This document shows, piece by piece, positions 1-7,839 of a DNA stretch of 64,000 nucleotides. Made by a program: the position numbers and the translations under genes. The DNA lies in contig NZ_CP109599.1 of assembly GCF_036231945.1 (NCBI RefSeq), positions 3,132,501-3,196,500 of the forward strand, in the 5' to 3' direction. The notes below the pieces were generated by a model that was not told the origin of the DNA, did not search any database, and saw only the letters and a list, made by a program, of their open reading frames with translations. Origin of the DNA: Streptomyces sp. NBC_01429 (lineage in GTDB: Bacteria > Actinomycetota > Actinomycetes > Streptomycetales > Streptomycetaceae). How positions within the stretch are numbered: the first letter of the stretch is position 1; every line of letters begins with the position of its first letter.

Positions 1-376
1 GGAAGAGCGCGTACGCGACGACGGTGGTCACCACGGCCATGTCGGTGATGTTCACACCGAGCGCGGTGAGCCCACCGTCCGCGAAGAGGATGCCCTGCAT
101 GAGCAGGACGACCGAGATACAGAGGACGCCGGTGTACGGGCCGACGAGTATCGCCGCGAGCGCCCCGCCCAGCAGATGCCCGCTCGTCCCGGCGGCCACC
201 GGGAAGTTCAGCATCTGTACGGCGAAGACGAAGGCGGCGACGAGTCCGGCGAGGGGCGCGGTGCGCTCGTCCAGCTCGCGGCGGGCGCCGCGCAGGCTGA
301 CGGCGACGGCGCCCGCCGCGACGGCGCCGGTGGCGACCGAGACGGGGACGTTGATGAATCCGTCGGGCACATGCAT
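1..376 (-). CDS. cbiM: CbiM/NikM-type energy-coupling-factor transporter S component (3' end outside window)
   Basis: Membrane substrate-capture subunit of a cobalt or nickel ECF importer. The first 125 residues are visible and the gene runs off the left edge. The start opens with MHVPDGF, the family hallmark in which the N-terminal amine and His2 bind the metal. A second His falls at residue 67 (SGHLLGG), the position used as a metal ligand in NikM. Several hydrophobic helices follow, and a NITDMA segment matches the conserved core. Cobalt and nickel versions cannot be separated from this fragment. A perfect palindrome lies about 80 bp upstream over the likely promoter, so metal-responsive repression is plausible. 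The remaining N, Q and O subunits would be expected to the left. Confidence 0.85.
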   Translation of the reverse strand, partial: MHVPDGFINVPVSVATGAVAAGAVAVSLRGARRELDERTAPLAGLVAAFVFAVQMLNFPVAAGTSGHLLGGALAAILVGPYTGVLCISVVLLMQGILFADGGLTALGVNITDMAVVTTVVAYALF

Positions 377-457
377 GTCGGGGCTCCGCTCCCTGTTGCC
401 GCGAGGACGGTGGTGCCGCGAGGACCGTGCGGCGGTGAACCGTCCGATAATAGAGCC

Positions 458-480
458 CTCTTGCGAACACTTCGCAAGAG
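458..480. promoter_or_regulatory. Perfect palindrome upstream of the metal importer, candidate Nur/Fur-type operator
   Basis: CTCTTGCGAA, three bases (CAC), then TTCGCAAGAG: 10-bp arms with no mismatch. On the minus strand a TATTAT -10-like hexamer lies at 452-447 and TTGCGA within the palindrome can serve as a -35, so bound protein would block transcription of the importer gene. The TTGCGA-N5-TCGCAA core resembles the Nur-box pattern known from Streptomyces (TTGCA-N5-TTGCAA). That assignment is inference. Confidence 0.5.
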
Positions 481-606
481 CGAGTGACATGCGAGTGGAC
501 CGGTTGCGGTTCCGCACAAGATTCCGTACGAATTGACAGAGTTTGTAGGATTAAGTCCTAAATGCTCGATAAACCGAGATAGACCGATACGCCGAGGAGC
601 GATTCG

Positions 607-1026
607 ATGTCACCCGTCGTCGAACAGCCCGCCAAGGCCCGCCTCATCACCGACGCCCCCCACCCCAGGACCGTCTCCGTGACTCTCCGCTACGACGGCG
701 CGGATCCGCTGGCCATGCGTATCGTGTTCCCGCCCGAGGTCTCCCTGGACCGCGAGCGCGGCGAAGTGGTCTGGGCCTTCGCCCGCGACCTCCTCGAATC
801 CGGCCTGCGGCTGCCCTCGGGCAACGGCGACGTCCAGGTGTGGCCCTGCGGCCGGGCACAGACCGTGATGGAGTTCCACTCGCCCGACGGGGTCGCGGTG
901 GTGCAGTTCGACTCGGCGCCGCTGCGCCGGTTCCTGAGGAACTCGTACGCGCTGGTCCCGGCCGGCGAGGAGCGGCAGGACATCGAGGTGGAGAACGAGC
1001 TGAGCAAGCTGCTGCACCGAAGCTGA
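607..1026 (+). CDS. SsgA-like protein (SALP), sporulation-specific cell division regulator
   Basis: A 139-residue SsgA/SsgB-family protein. Family members control septum placement and cell-wall remodelling during sporulation of actinomycetes; SsgB positions FtsZ. Visible family signatures are LRYDGADPLAMRIVF (residues ~27-41), VWAFARDLLESGLRLPSGNGDVQVWP (~57-82, wording split by positions) and a C-terminal acidic tail. A good ribosome site (GAGGAG) lies 7-8 bases before the ATG. The gene is monocistronic and divergent from the metal importer. Paralogues SsgA to SsgG cannot be told apart from this sequence; the N-terminus is longer than SsgB's, so it is probably another paralogue. Confidence 0.85.
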   Translation: MSPVVEQPAKARLITDAPHPRTVSVTLRYDGADPLAMRIVFPPEVSLDRERGEVVWAFARDLLESGLRLPSGNGDVQVWPCGRAQTVMEFHSPDGVAVVQFDSAPLRRFLRNSYALVPAGEERQDIEVENELSKLLHRS

Positions 1027-1262
1027 GCCAGCGCCCCCGCCCGCGCCCCCGCCCGCGCCCCGCCCGGCCGTGCGCGAACGGACAGCTCCCGGCTGGAAGC
1101 ACCCGGAGCGGCAGCCCCCGGACAGGACAGCGGCCCGGTCCACACCCCCCACCGAGGTGTGCGACCGGGCCGCGTGTTCCGCTCCGGCTCCCGTCCCCAC
1201 GGCGCCGGTGCGTGTCCGGGGCCGTGCACCGCTCTGGCGGCGGCCCCGGAGCTATCGGTGGA

Positions 1263-3521
1263 TCAGGCGCGCACCAGCTCGCGGGCGGCACCCGGGCCGC
1301 CGTCGGGGCCGTCCCCGGCGCCGGAGGAGCCGGCCAGCGTCTTCTGGAGCGCCTCGCCCTCCACGTCCACGTTGGGCAGCAGCCGGTCCAGCCAGCGCGG
1401 CAGCCACCAGGCCCGCTTCCCGAGCAGCGCGAGCACGGCGGGCACGATGGCCATCCGGACCACGAAGGCGTCGAAGAAGACGGCGATGGCGAGCCCGAAG
1501 CCGATCATCTTGATCATCGACTCGCTGGAGCCGATGAAGCCCGCGAAGACGGCGATCATGATGACGGCGGCGGCGACGACCACCCGGGCGCCGTGCCGGA
1601 AGCCGGTGACGACCGCCTCGCCCGGCTGCTCGCCGTGGACGTACGCCTCACGCATCCGAGTGACGAGGAAGACCTCGTAGTCCATGGCGAGACCGAAGAC
1701 CACGCCCACCATGAAGATCGGCATCATCGACATGATCGGACCGGTCTGCTCGACCCCGAACAGGCCCCCGAGCCAGCCCCACTGGAAGACCGCGACGACC
1801 GCGCCGAGCGCGGCGACCACGGAGAGCAGGAAGCCGAGCGCTGCCTTGAGGGGCACCAGCACCGAGCGGAAGACGAGCATCAGCAGCAGGAACGCGAGGC
1901 CGACGACGAGCGCGAGGTACGGGATGAGCGCGTCGTTCATCTTCTGCGAGAAGTCGATGTTCATCGCGGTGGCGCCGGTGACCAGGACTTCGGCCCCGTC
2001 GTCCGACTGCACCGTGGACCCGGTGTCACGGATGGAGTGGACCAGGTCCTCGGTCTTGACGGAGGAGGGACGGTCCTTGGGGATCACCGTGATGGTCGCG
2101 GTGTCGCCCGCCTTGTTGAGGGCGGGCGGGGTGACGACCGCGGCGGCGTCCATCTTCTTGATGCTGTCGGAGACCTTGGTGGCCGCCGCCTTGGCGTTGT
2201 TCTCGGCCTTGCCGTCGACCACGACCATCAGCGGCCCGTTGAAACCGGGGCCGAAGCCGTCGGAGAGCAGGTCGTACGCCTTGCGCTGGGTGGTGCTGGT
2301 CGGCTGTGAGCCGTCGTCGGGCAGACCCAGCTCCAGCGAGGCGGCCGGGACGGCGATGACGCCGAGCCCCACGACGGCCGTGACCAGGACGGTGACCGGC
2401 TTGCGCAGGACGAAACGCGCCCAGCGGGTGCCCATGTTGGGCTTCTCCTCGTCCTGCTCCTGGCCTCCGGCCGTACGGGCGGCCTTGTTCTCCAGCGCCG
2501 CGCGCTGCTTGCGTCCGTGCACCCGCTTGCCGGCGAAACCGAGCAGGGCCGGGATGAGGGTGAGCGCGATGAGGACGGCGATCACGACCGTACCTGCGGC
2601 GGCGAAGCCCATCTTGGTGAGCATCGGGATGTTGACGACGGCGAGGCCGACGAGCGCGATCACGACGGTGAGCCCGGCGAAGACCACGGCGGAACCCGCC
2701 GTACCGACGGCCCGTCCGGCCGCTTCCTCGCGGTCGCGGCCCTCGGACAGTTCGTTGCGGTAGCGGGAGACGATGAACAGCGCGTAGTCGATCCCGACCG
2801 CGAGCCCGATCATCATCGCGAGGGTGGAGGTGGTCGAGCCCAGATCCAGCACGTTGGCGAGCGCGGTGATGGTGGCGATACCGACGCCGACGCCGATGAG
2901 GGCGGTCAGCAGCGGCAGTCCGGCCGCGATCAGCGAGCCGAAGGTGATCACGAGCACGACGGCCGCGATCGCCACCCCGATGATCTCGGTGGCACCGGTC
3001 TCCGGCATGACCTGGAGCGCGTCACCGCCGATCTCCACCGTCAGCCCCTGGTCCCGGGCGTCGGTGCCGGCCTCTTCGAGCGCGGTACGGGTCGCGTCGG
3101 TCAGCTCCATCCCGCTGACCTTGTACGCGACCTGGATGTAGGCCGTCGTACCGTCCTCGGACAGGCCGCCCGCCTTGTACGGGTCGGTCACCGAGGCGAC
3201 CTGCTTCGAGCTGTCCGTCAGCTCCTTGACGATCTTGCCGACCTCGGCCTTGTGGCCCGCTTCGGACATCTTCTCGTCGCCGGGCGCCTTGAAGACGACC
3301 CGGGCGGTCGCGCCATCGGCGCTGGCTCCGGGGAAGCGCTGTTCCAGGAGGTCGAATGCTTTCTGCGCCTCCGTCCCCGGTATGGAGAAGGAGCTGGAGG
3401 TGGCGGTGGACGCGGAGGCGGCGCCGACTCCGGCGAGCGCCAGCAGCGCCACCCACACCAGGGCGACATAGTGGCGGCGCCGGAAGGCGAGCCGGCCGAG
3501 CTTGTAGAGGAACGTGGCCAC
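1263..3521 (-). CDS. MMPL-family RND-type membrane transporter
   Basis: A 752-residue transporter of the MMPL branch of the RND superfamily, which moves lipids or drugs using the proton gradient. The topology is duplicated: one TM helix near residue 20, a large extracytoplasmic loop (~45-180), a block of five to six helices (~185-330), a cytosolic segment, then the second half with its own loop and helices (~530-720). The motif GIDYALFIVSRYR in the first half and AMDYEVFLVTRMR in the second are the usual MMPL signatures with the paired Asp-Tyr. Codon use matches its neighbours. It sits 124 bp downstream of a TetR gene on the same strand, which suggests a repressor-controlled exporter. The substrate is unknown. 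Confidence 0.9.
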   Translation of the reverse strand: MATFLYKLGRLAFRRRHYVALVWVALLALAGVGAASASTATSSSFSIPGTEAQKAFDLLEQRFPGASADGATARVVFKAPGDEKMSEAGHKAEVGKIVKELTDSSKQVASVTDPYKAGGLSEDGTTAYIQVAYKVSGMELTDATRTALEEAGTDARDQGLTVEIGGDALQVMPETGATEIIGVAIAAVVLVITFGSLIAAGLPLLTALIGVGVGIATITALANVLDLGSTTSTLAMMIGLAVGIDYALFIVSRYRNELSEGRDREEAAGRAVGTAGSAVVFAGLTVVIALVGLAVVNIPMLTKMGFAAAGTVVIAVLIALTLIPALLGFAGKRVHGRKQRAALENKAARTAGGQEQDEEKPNMGTRWARFVLRKPVTVLVTAVVGLGVIAVPAASLELGLPDDGSQPTSTTQRKAYDLLSDGFGPGFNGPLMVVVDGKAENNAKAAATKVSDSIKKMDAAAVVTPPALNKAGDTATITVIPKDRPSSVKTEDLVHSIRDTGSTVQSDDGAEVLVTGATAMNIDFSQKMNDALIPYLALVVGLAFLLLMLVFRSVLVPLKAALGFLLSVVAALGAVVAVFQWGWLGGLFGVEQTGPIMSMMPIFMVGVVFGLAMDYEVFLVTRMREAYVHGEQPGEAVVTGFRHGARVVVAAAVIMIAVFAGFIGSSESMIKMIGFGLAIAVFFDAFVVRMAIVPAVLALLGKRAWWLPRWLDRLLPNVDVEGEALQKTLAGSSGAGDGPDGGPGAARELVRA

Positions 3522-3645
3522 GAGGGCGTACTCCCGGGTCTAAGGAACGAACAGGGCATGGGGAGCCGGCCCGACGGCAGAGCGGTACGCGTCAGGTACT
3601 GCGAAGTGCTGGGGACACTACGGGTGGTACGGATGCTTCCGAAGA

Positions 3646-4218
3646 TCAGACGCCGAGGGCGGGGAAGACGACGGCGTCGACGTAATGAGCGAGGAACGCC
3701 TGGTCCGGCGGCAGTCCCTCGATCAGCTGCCGGGCGGCGAAGGCGCCGACCAGCATGTGGGTGACATATTTCAGCGCGGGACTGTCCGCGGGGATCTCCC
3801 CGCGGTCCACGGCACGCCGGAGCAGCGTCCGGAGCCCGTCGATCTCGGGCTCGACGAGCAGCTCCCGCAACGCCTGGTACAGATCGGGATTGTCGTGCAC
3901 GGCGTGGAACAGACCCCGCATCAGCGCGGCGTCCTTCTCCACCTGACAGTCGTCGACGTGCGACACCATGGCGAGGAAGTCCCCGCGCAGCGAACCGGTG
4001 TCGATCCGGCCCATGTGCAACGGCTTGCTGCTCCGCATCGCCCGGACGACCAGCTCGGCCTTGCTCCCCCACTGGCGGTAGAGGGTGGCCTTGCTGGAGT
4101 GGGTACGGGCGGCGACGGCGTCCATGGTGAGGGCGTCGTAACCGACCTCGCGCAGGAGGTCCAGCACGGCGGCGTACAGCTCGGCCTCGCGCTCGGGCGT
4201 GAGTCTGCTGCGTGCCAT
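3646..4218 (-). CDS. TetR-family repressor, probably controlling the MMPL exporter
   Basis: A 190-residue TetR-type regulator. The N-terminal helix-turn-helix spans residues ~10-55 (YDALTMDAVAARTHSSKATLYRQW), followed by an all-helical ligand-binding domain. The start chosen is the ATG preceded by GGAAGGACC. An upstream in-frame ATG at 4275 would place the coding sequence across the operator and lacks a ribosome site. Two matching GAAAC-N-GTTTC operators lie 22-82 bp upstream of this start. The gene is followed by the MMPL exporter, so autoregulation and control of the exporter are likely. Confidence 0.88.
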   Translation of the reverse strand: MARSRLTPEREAELYAAVLDLLREVGYDALTMDAVAARTHSSKATLYRQWGSKAELVVRAMRSSKPLHMGRIDTGSLRGDFLAMVSHVDDCQVEKDAALMRGLFHAVHDNPDLYQALRELLVEPEIDGLRTLLRRAVDRGEIPADSPALKYVTHMLVGAFAARQLIEGLPPDQAFLAHYVDAVVFPALGV

Positions 4219-4239
4219 GGCCGGTCCTTCCCGATCCGA

Positions 4240-4254
4240 ACGAAACGGTTTCGT
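4240..4254. promoter_or_regulatory. TetR-type operator 1
   Basis: ACGAAAC-G-GTTTCGT is a perfect 7-bp inverted repeat around one base, 22 bp upstream of the TetR start codon. It overlaps the likely promoter. Confidence 0.65.
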
Positions 4255-4287
4255 ACAGTACGAAGATAACCCCATGCCTCAGCGAAA

Positions 4288-4300
4288 CGAAACCGTTTCG
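4288..4300. promoter_or_regulatory. TetR-type operator 2
   Basis: CGAAAC-C-GTTTCG shares the core of operator 1, with centres 47 bp apart. A further half-site GCGAAAC lies just before it at 4282-4288. Two copies of the same box support cooperative binding by the adjacent TetR protein. Confidence 0.6.
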
Positions 4301-4517
4301 CTTGTGGCCTGCGCCACAGGGCGCCCGCGTCACCGCACCGGCGCCGTGGCTCGGAGGCCGCTCTACCGATGCTCCGAGGCTTCTCCTCCCGGCAGACCTC
4401 CACACCCGCCGTGCGCCATGGGTACCGTTCTGCGGTATGAGCCCCCACGGATGGAGCACGGATGCCTCACCGACCGCTTGAACGCCGCCGGTGCCTCATC
4501 GCCAGGGAGGCGCGCTG

Positions 4518-5747
4518 ATGTTGGAAGAAGCCGAGGAGATCGGCCGCCGCGCCCGTCGTGCGCGGCTCCGTCTCGGGATGCCTCAGGCCGACCTCGCCGC
4601 CGCCCTGGGGAAGTCTCAAGGATGGGTGTCGAAGATGGAACGCGGCCTGATCGAGCTCGACCGTGTCGGTCTGCTCAACCTGCTCGCGACCGAGTTGCAC
4701 GTGCACCCCAATGACCTGATCGGGCGCCCCTACAACAGCTCACCCGACGGGAATCAGTGGCAGGTCGCCGCGTCGTCCATCCTGCGCGAACTGCGCCGGT
4801 ACGACCTCTCGCCCGTCTTTGACGGTACCCCACGGTCGGCCGGTCAGCTCTGGCAGGAGACCACCCGCCTGCACCGCCTCCGCGACGCAGCGGCGAACGT
4901 AGCGATTATTCAAGTCCTTCCCGACCTGTTCCGGGAAGCACGCGCCCTTGCCGAGGTATCCACCGGCCACGAGCACGAGGAAGCGTTCGCGATCTACGCC
5001 GTGTGCTGCAAGTTCGCGCATACCGCCGCACACGCCCTCGGACACCCCGAGTTGATCGCGATGTCGTGCGAGCGGGCCGCATGGTCCGCCCGCATGTCCG
5101 GCGACTCCGTCATGCCCGCTGTGGCCGACTGGATGCGCGTATGGGACATGTGGGCAACTGCGGATTGGGCGGACGCCGTCGCCCTCTCGGACAAAGCGAT
5201 TCACAGCGTCCAACAAGCTTACGACCAGGGCGAACCTCTCGCAGTTCGCGCGTGGGGATCACTTCAACTGCGCGCGGCTGTATCAGCGGCACGGGGCGGG
5301 CGCCGAGCGGAAGCCGAGGATCGCATCGAGCATGCGAAGGCCGCGGCCAATCGACTGGGCGATTACGCCGGACCCCCGGTCCACGACCGGCATTCGCTCA
5401 CATTCTCACCGGGCAACGTCCAGATTCACGCGATCAGTGTCACCCTGGAGATGCGGGAGCAGCGCAAGGCTCTGGCCATAAATCGGCGCACCAGCCCCGA
5501 GCTGGTCGCGGCACTCCCCAACTCCCGGCAGGGTCACCATCACATGGACCTCGCCCGAGCGTGGCTCTGGGACGGCAACCGGGACAAGGCGTTGAACGAG
5601 TTGGAAACGGCCGAGCGCGTCGCGCCTCAACTCATCCGCAACCATCCCATCGCGCGATCAACCCTGCGGAGCATCGTCTACGCCGAACGAGCGGCCACCC
5701 GCGAGAAGCTGCGCCGCATGTCAGACCGCTTTCGCCTCGACGAATGA
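4518..5747 (+). CDS. XRE-family regulator with helical (TPR-like) C-terminal domain
   Basis: A 409-residue DNA-binding protein. A Cro/C1 helix-turn-helix occupies residues ~10-65 (QADLAAALGKSQGWVSKMERG). The long C-terminal part is helical and rich in Ala and Leu, typical of the TPR-like domains of actinobacterial XRE regulators that respond to peptides or small ligands. The start is the ATG with AGGGAGG seven bases upstream; an earlier in-frame ATG at 4491 lacks this. It precedes a radical SAM locus on the same strand by 55 bp. This family often sits next to kinase or peptide genes in Streptomyces, so it is the likely local regulator. The ligand is unknown. Confidence 0.8.
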   Translation: MLEEAEEIGRRARRARLRLGMPQADLAAALGKSQGWVSKMERGLIELDRVGLLNLLATELHVHPNDLIGRPYNSSPDGNQWQVAASSILRELRRYDLSPVFDGTPRSAGQLWQETTRLHRLRDAAANVAIIQVLPDLFREARALAEVSTGHEHEEAFAIYAVCCKFAHTAAHALGHPELIAMSCERAAWSARMSGDSVMPAVADWMRVWDMWATADWADAVALSDKAIHSVQQAYDQGEPLAVRAWGSLQLRAAVSAARGGRRAEAEDRIEHAKAAANRLGDYAGPPVHDRHSLTFSPGNVQIHAISVTLEMREQRKALAINRRTSPELVAALPNSRQGHHHMDLARAWLWDGNRDKALNELETAERVAPQLIRNHPIARSTLRSIVYAERAATREKLRRMSDRFRLDE

Positions 5748-5752
5748 GAGTG

Positions 5753-5802
5753 ATATTCCTCCAGTTCATATTCGGCTGCCGTCCTGCCCCTAGCTTCGGT
5801 GC
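5753..5802 (+). promoter_or_regulatory. Possible promoter of the radical SAM locus, probably leaderless
   Basis: A direct repeat ATATTC occurs at 5753-5758 and 5768-5773. A TAGCTT -10-like hexamer (5791-5796) ends six bases before the ATG at 5803, and no ribosome site is visible. That geometry fits leaderless transcription starting at the ATG. The repeated ATATTC is a possible binding site for the adjacent XRE protein. Confidence 0.3.
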
Positions 5803-6243
5803 ATGGCCGAACAGCCCTCGAAACAACTACCAGTGCGGGACGTCGAGTTAGGCGCAGGCGTCCCGTTCCACCCGCGACTCGGCGATCTCGCATCCGACCT
5901 CGCGCAGGGAGGACGCATCGGCGTCGTTGTCACCCTGCCGAGCGAAACCTCGGCGTCCTACCACCTGCGCCCGCCGGGAGGCGGACAGAACTGGTCGGCC
6001 AGGTCCGACGGCAGCACTCTGCGCCACGTCCCCGTACCGGTCACGCACGTCAGCCCCATGCAGCAGGATGTGCTCTACGACCACCGCGCACGGCAAGCCG
6101 CGCTGCCGGTTTGGGTCCATCATGAGGACGGCGGCAGGTCCGAGTCGGTACTCATCCTCACGCCCACGCAAGTTGAGTTGTGCAGCATCCAATTCGGACA
6201 GCTCATCGCGCGTCGCGAAAAGGCCGAGGAGCACGGGCGGTGA
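5803..6243 (+). CDS. Unknown 146-aa protein in the radical SAM locus
   Basis: I do not recognise this protein. It has 146 residues, is soluble, has no signal peptide or membrane helix, and contains a single Cys (ELCSIQFGQ, near residue 128). The middle is rich in beta-prone segments (GRIGVVVTLPSE, PLPVWVHHEDGG) and the C-terminus is a charged helix (IARREKAEEHGR). It lies between the XRE regulator and the radical SAM enzyme on the same strand. By position it could be a substrate-peptide recognition or accessory protein, but no RRE/PqqD-like winged helix is obvious. Confidence 0.6.
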   Translation: MAEQPSKQLPVRDVELGAGVPFHPRLGDLASDLAQGGRIGVVVTLPSETSASYHLRPPGGGQNWSARSDGSTLRHVPVPVTHVSPMQQDVLYDHRARQAALPVWVHHEDGGRSESVLILTPTQVELCSIQFGQLIARREKAEEHGR

Positions 6244-6337
6244 GCCCATCTCCCGCCGCGTATTCCTCCCCTCCTCGTCGAAAGCGGCGCGCCACCGCAG
6301 GCGTACGGCACGAAACGGCGCCCGATACCGAGCCTCT

Positions 6338-6436
6338 GTGTTGGACGTGATTGCCCAGCGCGGGGCCAGTGCCTCACAGCTCCTGTCCGGAGACGCACCG
6401 GCCCACTTCCTGATGGAGGACTCGTGCCCGAACTGA
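6338..6436 (+). CDS. Possible small coupled ORF before the radical SAM gene
   Basis: A short frame of 32 codons from a GTG at 6338, or 29 codons from a GTG at 6347, overlaps the radical SAM start by 13 bases. Third-position GC is high, as in real genes here, and it ends in EDSCPN with a single Cys. No clear ribosome site precedes it. It may be a translational-coupling leader or a second small peptide. A neighbouring 36-codon frame (6240-6350), which starts in a GTGA overlap with the 146-aa gene, has poorer codon bias. Confidence 0.25.
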   Translation: MLDVIAQRGASASQLLSGDAPAHFLMEDSCPN

Positions 6437-7569
6437 TCGCCAGCCCGTTCCTCGACGAGTACCTCGTCTTACGCCCCGGTGACGACAACGGGATACAGAT
6501 CCCGCGCGCCCGATACCTCGACCTGAGCAAGGCTGCGAGCACGGGCGCTGAGGTTCCGCGCTGGTTCGTCGACGGCGCGCGCCAGGCATGGGGGATTGAC
6601 CTCCCCGCGCACCTGCCCTTGCGCGATACCGTCCTCGTACGCGCCCCCTCCCCGTATGGCATGGCCCGCGCGTCGTACGAGATCAACAAGGGCTGTGACT
6701 ACGACTGTCCTCACTGCTACCTCGGGTTAAAGCGATTCGAGGGAATGCCTTGGGCCGACAAGGTCCGGCTACTCGACATCATGCGCGACGCCGGCGTGTT
6801 GTGGCTTCAGATCACGGGTGGTGAGCCACTGATCGACCGCGAGTTCCCCGAGGCGTACTCGTACGCCTATGGCCTCGGCATCATGCTGACGATCTCCACC
6901 AACGGGTCACAGCTCCACAAACCAAGGATCCTGGAGACTCTCACCGAACGCCCACCCCATCACCTGTCGCTCAGCGTCTACGGCGCGACCGAGGAGACAT
7001 ACGATGGGTTCACCCGCAACCGAGGCGCGTTCAGCCGCTTCATGCGTGGCCTCGACGCCGCTAGCGAGGCCGGCCTGCGCTTGCAGTTGAACATCGTCAT
7101 CACGAAGGACAACGCCGACGAGTTCGCCGCCATGGAACGGCTCGCGGAGCAGTACGGCCAGGTATTCGTGTTCACCAACATGTCGCCCACCATCCAGGGC
7201 GATGCGACCCCGATCCCCGAACAGGCCGTCAAATACCTCCGCGAGCGGAAGCCGTTCACCGGCTGCAACGCCGGACACACGTTCTTCCACGCCGACCCGT
7301 TCGGCCACGCGTCCATATGCAAGATCGGCCGCGACCCTCACATCCCGTTGATGCGGGAAGGCATCGAGGGACTCAAGCGCCTCGGAGACATCGCCGACGG
7401 CCTACAGCTTCGCACCGGAGGCTGTGCCGACTGCACGTTCGGCCAGAAAACCGCCGACGGCAATCCAGGCGGCTGCACCACCTGCCGCCCCATGGCCAAG
7501 CTCTACCAGGAGGCGAAGGCACCACGCAGCATGTACTGCCAGCATCCCGACCCCGAATCAGTGAGGTGA
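6424..7569 (+). CDS. Radical SAM/SPASM enzyme, candidate peptide-modifying maturase
   Basis: A 381-residue radical S-adenosylmethionine enzyme. The [4Fe-4S] motif CDYDCPHC (CxxxCxxC) lies at residues ~93-100, followed by the SAM-binding ITGGEPL. The C-terminal third is a SPASM-like region with seven further Cys (GCN, ICK, GCADC, GCTTC, YCQ), enough for auxiliary clusters. Enzymes of this build install cross-links or other radical modifications in ribosomal peptides. The start is a GTG with GGAGG five bases upstream. It is followed after five bases by a 62-aa Cys-containing peptide gene, the usual maturase-precursor arrangement although in reversed order. The modification chemistry cannot be read from sequence. 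Confidence 0.85.
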   Translation: MPELIASPFLDEYLVLRPGDDNGIQIPRARYLDLSKAASTGAEVPRWFVDGARQAWGIDLPAHLPLRDTVLVRAPSPYGMARASYEINKGCDYDCPHCYLGLKRFEGMPWADKVRLLDIMRDAGVLWLQITGGEPLIDREFPEAYSYAYGLGIMLTISTNGSQLHKPRILETLTERPPHHLSLSVYGATEETYDGFTRNRGAFSRFMRGLDAASEAGLRLQLNIVITKDNADEFAAMERLAEQYGQVFVFTNMSPTIQGDATPIPEQAVKYLRERKPFTGCNAGHTFFHADPFGHASICKIGRDPHIPLMREGIEGLKRLGDIADGLQLRTGGCADCTFGQKTADGNPGGCTTCRPMAKLYQEAKAPRSMYCQHPDPESVR

Positions 7570-7574
7570 CATCC

Positions 7575-7763
7575 ATGGCAACCAGCGTCGAGCCCCGCAC
7601 CACGGACGAAACCGCGACCCGTAAGCCTCCCCCCGGCCCACTACCGGTAGCGATCACGTCCCGACCGATCGCTGACGACGAGTTCCGCGTCACGAAGGAG
7701 ATCGGCACGTTCTCCGAGAGCCTCGGCTGCTCGTGCCAGGCCGACGACGACCAGCCGTACTAA
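7575..7763 (+). CDS. Candidate RiPP precursor peptide (62 aa)
   Basis: The 62-residue product starts at an ATG five bases after the radical SAM stop. A Thr/Pro-rich, Cys-free leader (residues 1-45, with KPPPGPLP) leads to a short Ser/Cys/Asp-rich tail from residue 44 on: GTFSESLGCSCQADDDQPY. The paired Cys (CSC) and adjacent Ser/Phe are plausible targets for thioether or other radical cross-links. There is no signal peptide or transmembrane helix. A strong hairpin terminator follows 18 bases after the stop, so the gene ends the transcription unit. Classification as a RiPP precursor is inference from size, context and composition; I recognise no named class. Confidence 0.6.
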   Translation: MATSVEPRTTDETATRKPPPGPLPVAITSRPIADDEFRVTKEIGTFSESLGCSCQADDDQPY

Positions 7764-7781
7764 ACCCCGCACGCACCACGA

Positions 7782-7814
7782 AGCCGCCCCCGCCCGCGTA
7801 GGGTCGGGGCGGCT
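7782..7814 (+). terminator. Hairpin terminator after the precursor peptide
   Basis: AGCCGCCCC (7782-7790) pairs perfectly with GGGGCGGCT (7806-7814) across a 15-base loop. There is no T tract, as is common in Streptomyces. Confidence 0.65.
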
Positions 7815-7839
7815 CGCCCGTCCACCACAGGAACCGCAC

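Noticed and set aside
377..606. Cobalamin riboswitch upstream of the metal importer
   Set aside because: No B12-box or adjacent conserved stems; the only structured element is the palindrome, better read as an operator.
840..2309. Long plus-strand frame (489 codons)
   Set aside because: Antisense to the MMPL transporter and rich in Asp/Glu/Arg/His, a usual shadow pattern in high-GC DNA.
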